A stretch of 64,000 nucleotides of DNA from Pomacea canaliculata (lineage: Eukaryota > Mollusca > Gastropoda > Architaenioglossa > Ampullariidae), in NCBI RefSeq assembly GCF_003073045.1, contig NC_037602.1:7488464-7552463 (forward strand), in the 5' to 3' direction. A program made the position numbers and the translations under genes. Shown here in pieces: positions 55,601-64,000 of the stretch (its first letter is position 1; each line of letters begins with the position of its first letter). The notes below the pieces were generated by a model. The model was not told the origin of the DNA. It worked only from the letters and a program-made list of their open reading frames with translations, and made no database searches.

Positions 55601-55747
55601 AGCAACCTCAACGGCGTGTACCACCGAGGCTGGTACTCAAAGGCCTCCTCCAGCTACTCCGATGGCGTCGTGTGGTTCACACTCAAGAACTCCGAGTTCT
55701 ATTCTCTGAGAGGAGCGCAGATGATGTTAAAACCCAAGACGCCCTAA
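49690..55747 (+). CDS. Secreted coiled-coil protein with C-terminal fibrinogen-related domain
   Basis: Exons: 49690-49935, 50602-50843, 52089-52197, 52765-52974, 53463-53688, 54037-54331, 55393-55747, totalling 1683 nt, 560 aa. A later in-frame ATG at 49732 gives 546 aa; both precede the hydrophobic core PLWLVVIALLVTCELG of a signal peptide, with likely cleavage before QHSFQ. Residues ~70-340 are heptad-rich (LRRELDNSNRRLDDLELDL, LLKLEGRVSKVMTDFEEM, HELQLESNRLRERQ), predicting a long oligomerising coiled coil. The fibrinogen domain (~345-560) has DCHEL, YCLM, GYTVIQRR, the Ca2+-site-like DVDND, HCA, and GGWWFNSCFSSNLNGVYH with the four expected cysteines. This layout is like angiopoietin-like proteins and invertebrate FReD lectins that bind sugars in innate immunity. 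No immunoglobulin domain is seen, so it is not a FREP. The ligand is unknown. Confidence 0.92.
54395..54885. repeat. Degenerate ~30-40 bp tandem repeat in the last intron of the fibrinogen-domain gene
   Basis: A loose unit of the type TTCTAGATNTAAAGTTTC followed by TTTTCGAG recurs, with variants near 54417, 54470, 54585, 54605, 54632, 54690, 54770, 54800 and 54845. Copies vary in length and have T-runs, so the array is old. It lies wholly in the intron between the two fibrinogen-domain exons. Confidence 0.55.
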
Positions 55748-56331
55748 TATCGTCAACGTGCCGGTACACAAAGGTCATCGCTACACCCGTCTTCTTGTAA
55801 CTGGTTCTTTTTCTTCCCATCCCATCCTCTACCACAGCCCGCTCACGAAACGTTGTGCTTGAAAAAACCAAGTTACCGATCGAAGAACTATGATAATGAC
55901 ATTATTTCACTTCCTTGATTGGTTTCCTTCTTGTCTTTTATTATTCGTACTTATTTCATTATTTCCGTTCTTCTCTGTGAATATTTGTAGCTGCAAAATC
56001 CAATTTCTATAACCAGTTTTATAAGTGTAGCAGTGTTTTCATTATCTTATTTCTCTTTCTTATCATCGTCGTCCTTAGATATTGCGCTGCAGGGGCACGA
56101 TGCATTGCTTTGTGAGAACAAGCAGCGCAGTCAATCGAAGAGGGATATATAGGCTTACAGTTGCCTCCTGGTCGGAGGTCACTGGTTGTTCTTGGACGTG
56201 TACATCGCTTAGACAAGAAACATTTCAGCTCGTATTTTATCTGCCTCTTGAACATTTTTTTATCGCGATTATACCAGGAGTGATCTGCTCCTGAATGAAA
56301 ATAAGGAAATAAGATTGACCAACAAGTAAAC

Positions 56332-56337
56332 AATAAA
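56332..56337 (+). terminator. Candidate poly(A) signal of the fibrinogen-domain gene
   Basis: AATAAA 585 bp after the stop codon. Another lies near 56612. Choice is uncertain without transcripts. Confidence 0.35.
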
Positions 56338-57329
56338 TTAAAGAGTGGAAATGAACAAAGAAAATATTTGATGGTCACTAGATGGCCTTTATCGTTCATT
56401 TTCTTCTCTTGCGAATCTGCTAATATCCCTTTCCCCTTTCCTGTCCGACTTGGTGGACGAGGGGAGATAGCATAGTTTGTCTTCTTTGTGTCCTAGCAAG
56501 GATCCTTTCTCTCATGCAAAAATCAGTGTAATATTTTGGGGCCAGGGTCTGCTAGACATGCGATCCCCATATATGGGATCGTAGCAGAAAGTGGACTTAA
56601 CTGGAATAAATCCACATGAAAAATATCCATAACCGATTGACAATTTAATCCGAAGAGGTGTTTATAAGCTGATTATTACTTAGAATGTATGTCTAGTCTG
56701 TTTTATCTTGCTGTTATTATCTAGTAAGTGAAAAAAAGTGTCCAACTTGTAAACTGGATGTACATTTGGGTAGAGTTCCACCCAGCATCTGCTATTTTTT
56801 GTGAGCAGAGATTGAAATAATGTCTACTTCAGAAGTATGCATTGTCTTCAGAACTCAAATGATGTGTCCTTCTCTGATATGCTTGAGCTTTAATATGTGG
56901 AAAGGTGAAGCACAGAGAGGCAATACTTATCTAAGCTAAATGTTTCATATTTGTGTTGAATTTAGACTTTACTAAAAAAAAAATAATAATAAAAATAAAG
57001 CATGTGCTGTAAAATGCACACATGACCTTAAGATTCAACTGTCACTTTACTTTTTTAATCGGATGACCAGAGTGTGTGTATAAAGATGTAAAACAGTTAG
57101 CAATTTAAAAGAAAAGCATTTTTCATTCATAATTTGGAGTATTTGCATGTATCCATAAAAACTAAAACTGAACCCATCTGAATAATTAACAAAGCATACA
57201 GGTGCACCTCTTTTTAACTTTTAAAACCGATTAAAAACGTTCATAAATAAGGTTTTCATTTTTTCAAAGTATGCTGATTCTAGCAACAAAGATGGACTAC
57301 AAATTTATCTGGACTTGGGTGAGGTGGGG

Positions 57330-57440
57330 ACAGGGACTGCGGTGCGATAGCACAATGCTGGTCACTAAACATTCAGGATCAGAAGTAGAGTTTATATCTC
57401 ACCTTAGACACCCATCGTGCGGGAAATAGCATCTATTTAC
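57330..57440 (+). mobile_element. SINE fragment
   Basis: GCGGTGCGATAGCACAATGC looks like a tRNA A-box region, followed by TCAGGATCAGAAGTAGAG, a degenerate B-box and CTTAGACACCCATCGTGC. It shares its layout with the fragment at 34450-34580. No target-site duplication was found. Confidence 0.45.
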
Positions 57441-57584
57441 ACCACTAGACTAGCTCGCAGCAATACAACCATAACTGCTGACTTGGCATAGAACACCAAA
57501 AAATTTCAAACTCACATTTGACTTGAGTAACAACTAAGCACAAAAGATTTCCAGTGTGTCGTTCATAAATCAAGAAAGTAGATT

Positions 57585-57812
57585 AAAGGAAGGTCACTTG
57601 TCCACACTCAGAAAATACTTCGACGGAAAAGTTGCGAGTCCAGCATATTATCAGAAAATACAGAAAATACTGTCAAAGCACGTTGGAGGAAGGCCGTATG
57701 TCCAACATGCTATCAAAACACATGACAGAAAAATTGGCAAGTCGAACATGTCAACGGCATGGCAAAAAAAGTCCAACACCATGTCAAAAGACTTTTGATT
57801 ATGCAACAATTC
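57585..57812. repeat. Degenerate minisatellite built on GTCCAACATG-type units
   Basis: Units start GTCCACACTC (57600), GTCCAGCATA (57637), GTCCAACATG (57700), GTCGAACATG (57740) and GTCCAACACC (57771). Each runs into an A-rich TCAAAA or AGAAAA segment and a variant of ACGACGGAAAAGT. Unit lengths vary from about 27 to 63 bp. A frame across part of it is open but shows no known domain, so I treat it as a repeat. Confidence 0.55.
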
Positions 57813-58135
57813 AACGTAGTGCATCTGCTTATTGTTATTTTTCATTTTCACGCGTTTGACTAAGAGTTACTTGGTGTTTCACAAGGTGAGTAATGCTCAG
57901 GTGCGAAGGTCATAAAAGTACTTGTAACACTGGAGGACAGGTGAGACATGGACTCCAGCGGGTTTCCACAGACAGTACAGTCCATTTACGGTGGGTCTTC
58001 GGTCTGCGGTCAGGGATCTGAAGTCTGGGGTTGTTGGTACCCCACATGATACCTTGAAATTCATGGTCGCAAGAAAGGTCATGCAGCGCATCCACCCAGG
58101 CATCGAAACTTTCTCCTCTCCATTTCCCGGTCCCT

Positions 58136-61100
58136 TCATTCCAGATCCGGGTACGCAGGAAGAGAAGGATTCAGCATCTTTGGCACCAAGTGCTTGGCTT
58201 CTGTGGTTCACAGCACATGAAAAAAACATCCAGTCTCGCCATAGCATAAAATTTCACAAGACATCCTTTTGTTGGTCTACTTAAGATAATTAAAATAAAT
58301 GAAACGCACGAACATTCTCGAAGGGATAGGACCATAGCAAGATCGGTACATTGGCAATCATGACCTATTGAGAACGTCAATAAAATGACAGACGCATGTT
58401 CCTAACCTATGTGTCTTGGAACTCCAACAATTCGTGATAATAAAGTGTCGTTAATCACATCAAACAAACTTTACCCACTGACCGGTTACCATGGACGATG
58501 GTAATTACTCGCAAAGTCGGACGTCGTTCCCATACTGTTGATCGAGAAACACGTACCTGTGAGTCGGTTCTGGAGAGCAGTTTTTAGCCGCCGCTCGTGC
58601 TCTATGTCCGCCCATACATTTTCTAAATAAATAAATAAAAAAATCACAGGATAATCAGTAAACTGTGGAATTCCTTTGGGCGTTGCAAAACTCTTGATTG
58701 ACCTTAACAATAAGAAACAAAGCACTGAGAACTGAGGGCAAAAACCAGAAAAGGAAATTATAAACTGATTATTGAGACAGTAGCTTCGGGAAAGATAATT
58801 TTTGTTACGATTAGTAGGAAAAAGCTGTTCAAGCAAACCTGCCTTTGAGGGTGAAGAACTGGCGAGAGAACTCCTCCCTCAACTCGGCTGCCCGTAACCT
58901 CTGCAACCTCTGCATGTCTGCGACAAAAATGGCAGTATGGTTGAAAAGAAAGAAGGAAAATAAAAGACTGGAGGATGAAGAAAGAAGTAAAGTTTCCACA
59001 CACACACACACACGTACTCACGCACAAAATGCGCGTGTGAACCCAGCAAAGAACTCATTGTTTATTTGTCAAGCGTTCACGTGTCAAAACTTCCACACAA
59101 CTTCCATGTACCAAAATACTGTAAATCTTGTTTGTTATGTAAAGAATTTGTTTGCACCTTTGACCTTAGTTATTTCACGCTCGACCGCTTGAGACTTTGC
59201 TCTTGCCGTCTTGACGAGACGCCGGAGTTTGCCTGAACACAACAGCACAGTATAAACAAGCGTTACGTACGCGGATGCGTAAGAGAAGGAAGAAAAAAGT
59301 TGACATTGCTCGTAAAAAAACACATACTCGAAAATCTAAATCTCATATATCTGCATGTATGCACACACAAAAAAAAGAAAACTCATGCAAACTTGGGTGC
59401 AAAAAAGAAAATCACAATCCAAATTCAAAATCTCTCTGTAAATCTCTCTCTTATATGTAAACCCAACCACGACAGCCAGTGGGGACATAACTCACCAATA
59501 GGCAGATTCATAAAGGACTCCATGTCTCCGGTGTTCTCGAAGATCTTCAGCAAACTTTCTGTAATTACAAAGCCCTAACAAGTTAGTGTGTTACTCCTAG
59601 TGAACTTAGAACTTATGGATACGTTATTCAGGAAGGGCGGGATATTTTACTCACAAGTCTCTTACTCACGAGCTTTGTTTCCCGTACCTGTGTCCGTGGG
59701 CAAAGTGGTTACAGGTTGCGTCTTCTTGGAATCCTGAGTCTGTAATGACAGAGGTAAGCAGCGGTGATCCCAACATCGCAACGACCTTTCACCCCTCTCA
59801 TCCTTGTTTACCATGAGTTAACTAGAGACCCAGTGTCTATTTATCGATATTCAAGGTAGCATAGATCAATCAGTGTAGCCTCCGCCCATATCCAAGTCTA
59901 TTTATCTTTCTTCCCCCTCCCACTACCAAGCAAGTCATATCTACTCACTCGCTCTTTCCGTTACCCTGAACCAATCTTTTATCTCATAAACCTTCACCGC
60001 TTTTTCTCCTCCTCTCTCTTTCTCTACCCCCCCCTCCAACTTTCTCTTTCCCTATTTGTAAGATCTTCTCTACATTTTCAATTTGGTTGAAGTTGCCTAC
60101 TTGCTCTTTCTTCGTCTCTTTCTCTTTGTGTATCATACTCCTTCTAGAGCACATATACTTTTCCATGACGGTTAGCCCGTAACCACCAGTAAACCAAAGC
60201 CCCGCATGTGGACATTCATGAGTACGGTTATTAATAAGTTCACCTCGCCACATCTCGTCCTCAAACCCTCACCTTCTTCATGCTGAGACAAGGCCCATAA
60301 CTTGTCAGCCCATCGGTCATGTTGCCCTCATCTTTTTGAGCCCCTTTCATCCCATTGGAAGCTTTGCCGGCTGGTGGACTATTTCTCTTCTTCTGGTTGG
60401 CCTCCTCGTCGTCGTCGCCTAGCGAGTGGCTCACGGCATCGTCTGCTGAAGCAGGGAGCCTCCGATACTCGCTCCCCAGCTCTCCGCGCGAGCTACTTCC
60501 TCCTGCTCCTCCTCTCGCTGCCGGATCCGTTCTGTCACCATTGTTCATGACCTGCGGGGGGTTGTTGAAGAGATCACCAAGGCCGGCTGCCAGAACTTTG
60601 CCTCCGCCTCCGCTGCCGTCAGCAGCCTTGACGGTCAACGCCGAGCAGCCGCTGGGCGCCGCGTCTTGAAGTGAGCAGATCTGCAACGGCGGCACCTGGC
60701 ATCTATCTCTGCACGTGACAATGCCGTCGCTGCCACCGCCGACGAAAGCAGGCTGGTAGCCAAAAGGGTTGATGGGATACGCGGCAGCGGCGAAAACCCC
60801 CGCAGGGGGAGTCGCAGGCCCCAGCACTGGCAACAGACCGGACAGACGCAGGCGATGCCAGTCTCCTAGCACGCTACCCGTCGTGGGGCCGCCGCTGTTG
60901 TTGTTATTATTGTTGCTGGTGTTGTAAGGCAGACTCATCGTGCGAAGGAACTCGCCATAGGATGCGATGCGACCGTACGATCCGTTAGAGTAAAAAGCCG
61001 GGTGCGGTGCCGCGGCTGGGGCAACGGCGGCAGGTGCGGGGGGCACGATTCCCGACTGCGGCAGCAGACGCGACGGGGGGTTGCTGGACACCAGCTGCGC

Positions 61101-61760
61101 AGCTGTCTGCGTCATGGCGCTGGGCTGCAGCGGCCAAAAGCTGCTGCCAACGCTGGTGCCGCCAGGGTCTCCACGGTAACACGGGGTGCTGGTCACCATG
61201 GAAAGTCCGCCGCTCAGAGCAGAGGAGAATGACATCGAGGAGGTCGGTGGTTGCGGTTGTGGTAGCGGTAGGGGTGGCGGCAGTGGCATTGGCTTCGGAG
61301 CGGCAGACGACAGTGACGTCAAGGACGCGGCTGCAGGGGAGCTGGGGGAGAAGGCTGTGGAGGGGCCGGCCAGCCGTTTGCGGCTGCCGCCGTTGAACAT
61401 GGCTTTAACGTCCTCCCAGGCATGCAGCACGCGGTCGTCTTTCTCTTCATGCACCAGCTCCAGGTGCCGCCGCCACGAGTTGAAGTTGGCGGCGTCCGGG
61501 TGGCGGTAGGAGGCGCCGTCCAGGCGGTGGTAGTGAAAGATGAACTTGTTAGGTGAGAAATAGGCCTCGCACGTGCAGCACTTGATGCACTTGGCACGCG
61601 AGCTGTTGTAGCGGGCAGGTACGAAATACCCTTCGCAACCCCACCCGCACGAGTGCCGGACCTGCAAATCGCAAAAGGAAAAAAAAAAACAAACCCTCAG
61701 CGTCAGTAAGGGAGTAGTCTACGTTAGTCCACAGATTGCAGTTGTTTCTATTCTATTCAC

Positions 61761-61795
<35 letters not shown>

Positions 61796-63745
61796 CGACG
61801 ATGATAAACAATAATAAATTTGATTTATATATCGCTTTCCACCACCATCAATTTCTGCCTCAAAGCCCTTGGAAAAAAAGATGGAAGCCGGTCTAAAAAA
61901 AAAAAAGAGCTTCTTGAGTGTCCCTGTAGTGTAGCTACTCATGTTGAAAAAAAGATGAATACCATCAGCAGACACGCGGTCGGCAGCCTTGCCATTACGA
62001 TATTAAAAAAAAAGAACCTACTGATATCTCATAATTACTTGTAATTTTTTATTGCAAAAATAAAGATTTTTCTCTTTCATTGAGAGTTATAAGCCACATC
62101 ACATTTAAACACGGTTACGTGGTACTTTCCCCCTTCCTCTTTAGTTTCTTGAGTACGCACCCACGCACTCACGGACACACGAACAAAGAAATTGCAACAG
62201 AATGTACCAACACACCTACGCAGCACTGACCTTAAAGGTGAAGTTGTCGGGTAGACGAGGCGGGGGTACGTCCGAGATGAAGGACCTGACGAGCCGCTCC
62301 GCCTCGCGCTTCGTTATGAGTCCACATCGGCGGGAGGAAATCGGCATTGCCCCGGATCTTCTGAGAACCTCCAGCTGCTGAGGGGTACACTGCAGGCAAG
62401 TGATGCCCAGAGCCACACGGCGGTTGTGAATTTCATTGTAACTGAAGTCCTTGATAAAAGGAGGAGGACAAAAACACAATGAGACACTAATGTCTGAATT
62501 CCCCTTCCCCCCAACATCAGGGACACACGTGGACATGATCACAAAATCACAGCCAATGGGGGGTGGGATGATACCCCCATGCATTAACGATAATTAATGT
62601 CATACTCTTAATCTCTTTCTCTGCTCAATTGTGTTTTTGTCTCTAGAAAGGATGTGGGAAGATGCTACCTTGTACTGAGCTCTTCACAGAGAAGTGGCGA
62701 AATGCTGTCGTGCATTGACTTATTCACTGAGATGCGGGGAAATGCTATTTTATACTCAGCTCCTCCCAGTCAATAATATGCATACCTGTAAAAGGGTACT
62801 GGAGATCTGTGCCAGACACAATCGCTCCTTCCCTTCCACGTGGAGGCAGATGATTGGATAGCCGTACAGCATCACGCTCCCAACCTTTTCCTCCTCCGCG
62901 CCTCCTTCTCCTCTGTCTGCAACGCTGACATCGGCTCCGTCGTTATCTCTCGAATCAAACGTCTGACACGTGTCATCTGCTTCCGAGTCGACCATCTCAT
63001 CTAGAGACTCGCCTCCAGAACGAATCTGCCGGCTCAGGGTCAAACTATGGTGTCCGGCCTCCAACATGCTAGCTCCTCGCTCTCGGAAGAATCTGAGTTC
63101 ATCTTCCTCACCTACAGGAGAACACGTGACTTCCAGTTCTTCGTCGTCGTCCACGGACTCGTCGGAGTCGAAGTGACGATGTTGGGATGTCACGTCTTCT
63201 GAGCTGTGGAGTCGGAGTCTGTCTTCGTCGGTCTTTGGGGTCAAGATGACGTCGACGTCACGGCACGAGATTTCCCCGGGATGTACAATGGTGTTGACGT
63301 CTGTCACCTCCGACTCAGTGTGGATGCGATCTTGAGTTAAACTCTCGGCTAAGTCGTTGTCGTGGCACAGCGCTGCTGACACTGGCGCCGCAGTGAGAAG
63401 ATCAGTGTTCTCAGATTGCTTGTCCTTCACCTGGTCCCCTCCACCTCCTCCCTCGGTCATTCGGTTCATCCATGACGTCACCTTGCACTCTCCATCTCCC
63501 GACTGTTTCTCTATTGGCATCGATTTTGACTCCGGGGTGTCGTCAGGTCGTTCCAGTTGGTTGGTGCCTCGCTCGCTGTTGGTAAGGTGGTCCACTGCTG
63601 GACGCAAGACGGGATGAGATGAAAATGAGCATTGTCCAGGATCGGTCTTTCTTCCGCCTTGAACACCCGACAGCAAACAACAGGCAGGAAACGGTTCCTC
63701 CAATTTTTTTGCGAAAGTTTCTCTCATTGTTTGCTGGTCATTCAT
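58136..63745 (-). CDS. SKOR: SKI-family transcriptional co-repressor SKOR (Fussel/Corl), complete, nine exons
   Basis: Exons in transcript order: 63745-62786, 62449-62231, 61661-60273, 59739-59688, 59558-59496, 59232-59158, 58917-58843, 58622-58557, 58200-58136; 2964 nt, 987 aa plus stop, all phases agree. Residues ~288-393 form the Dachshund/SKI domain (VMLYGYPIICLHVEGKERLC, FSYNEIHNRRVALGITC, SSRRCGLITKREAERL). Residues ~394-480 form the SMAD4-binding zinc domain (CGWGCEGYFVPARYNSSRAK, CIKC, FNSWRRHLELVHE, AWEDVKAMFNGGSRKR), whose RYNSSRAKCIKC and MFNGGSRKR point to SKOR rather than SKI. A long Pro/Ala/Asn-rich disordered region follows. The last six exons encode a coiled coil ending IEHERRLKTALQNRLTEAKH and KMLNP, matching the vertebrate SKOR C-terminus. 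In vertebrates SKORs repress BMP/TGF-beta and neuronal targets with SMADs and HDACs. The intron after exon 7 needs a GC donor (AAAG|gcaggt). The ~287-residue acidic N-terminus is unusual. Two vertebrate paralogues exist, so 1 or 2 is not assigned. Confidence 0.95.
61763..61806. repeat. (TGA)n microsatellite in SKOR intron 2
   Basis: About twelve near-perfect ATG/TGA units ending in GACGACGATGA. It lies in the intron between the two SKI-type domain exons and so does not affect coding. Confidence 0.9.
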
Positions 63746-64000
63746 TTAATCTTTTTAGAGGGTAAGGTAGGGGTAACTGGCTGCTGCAGGGGGCGAGTGG
63801 AAGACCTGTACAGCAGACACTATTCATTAAATGCGAATAGAAGAAGCTATATCTGAGACAAAAAATTCCACATTTAGAAGTCTTTTGACCCGATACGCTC
63901 ACGAAATGTCACAAAAGACCAAATCACTCGTTGCACAAAAAAGAAACTTAAAGAGTTAAGGAAATTATATTTTTAGGGTGTAAGTAAAAATAATAAGCGA
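63746..64000. other. 5' flank of SKOR (UTR or promoter)
   Basis: 255 bp upstream of the SKOR start codon to the window end. AT-rich with no recognisable TATA box at a fixed distance or other gene. An untranslated first exon beyond the window is possible. Confidence 0.4.

Larger units (their letters stand above)
55748..57584. other. Intergenic or 3' UTR between convergent lectin and SKOR genes
   Basis: No exon is recognised. Several AATAAA-type hexamers occur on the + strand (for example 56332). Sequence becomes AT-rich after 56.5 kb. The only identifiable structure is the SINE fragment near 57330. Confidence 0.5.

Noticed and set aside
57897..58247. Minus-strand 116-codon frame overlapping the SKOR last exon
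   Set aside because: Not used by the GC-donor splice model that reproduces the SKOR C-terminus. Kept only as the possible alternative tail noted in the findings.

Overview
This is eukaryotic nuclear DNA from an invertebrate. Spliced genes are spread over AT-rich introns and intergenic DNA, with GT-AG (and two GC-AG) introns, AATAAA signals, tRNA-derived SINEs and hAT elements. The gene set fits a lophotrochozoan, most likely a gastropod mollusc: a secreted fibrinogen-domain lectin, a DUF4806-type gene, and bilaterian orthologues of RIT/Ric, ATP5F1A, ANO8 and SKOR. The species is an inference; nothing here fixes it.

Layout. 1-3742: no gene assigned. 3743-4591 (+): last two exons of a RIT/Ric small GTPase, with one frame-breaking base. 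9999-14936 (-): complete ten-exon mitochondrial ATP synthase subunit alpha. 15253-16605: a hAT element with a decayed transposase, just upstream of that gene. 16606-19240: AT-rich, with a ~118-bp tandem repeat. 19241-21303 (-): a broken DUF4806-like gene. 23625-41324 (+): complete fifteen-exon anoctamin-8 with a 5.5-kb first intron holding SINEs and a hAT MITE; its 3' UTR runs to about 45.1 kb, where another hAT MITE sits. 49690-55747 (+): seven-exon secreted coiled-coil/fibrinogen-domain protein. 58136-63745 (-): complete nine-exon SKOR (Fussel/Corl) co-repressor.

The genes look like independent transcription units, not a pathway. ATP5F1A is a housekeeping gene of mitochondrial ATP synthesis; ANO8 is an ER-plasma membrane tether of the TMEM16 family; SKOR is a nuclear SMAD co-repressor; RIT is a membrane-associated Ras-family switch; the fibrinogen-domain protein is a probable secreted recognition lectin.

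Exon models were built by hand from splice sites, phase and family knowledge. The reading frames close exactly for ATP5F1A (555 aa), the lectin (560 aa) and SKOR (987 aa). ANO8 closes at 1040 aa only if one missing base is allowed in exon 2 and one in exon 3. Those two, plus the RIT frameshift, suggest residual single-base indel errors in the assembly. The DUF4806 locus has too many lesions for that and is more likely a pseudogene. I did not find an undescribed multi-gene system. The more notable points are two GC-AG introns that reading frame requires, three hAT elements with near-perfect 8-bp target duplications, a cryptic 56-bp ANO8 exon, and a long acidic N-terminal extension on SKOR.
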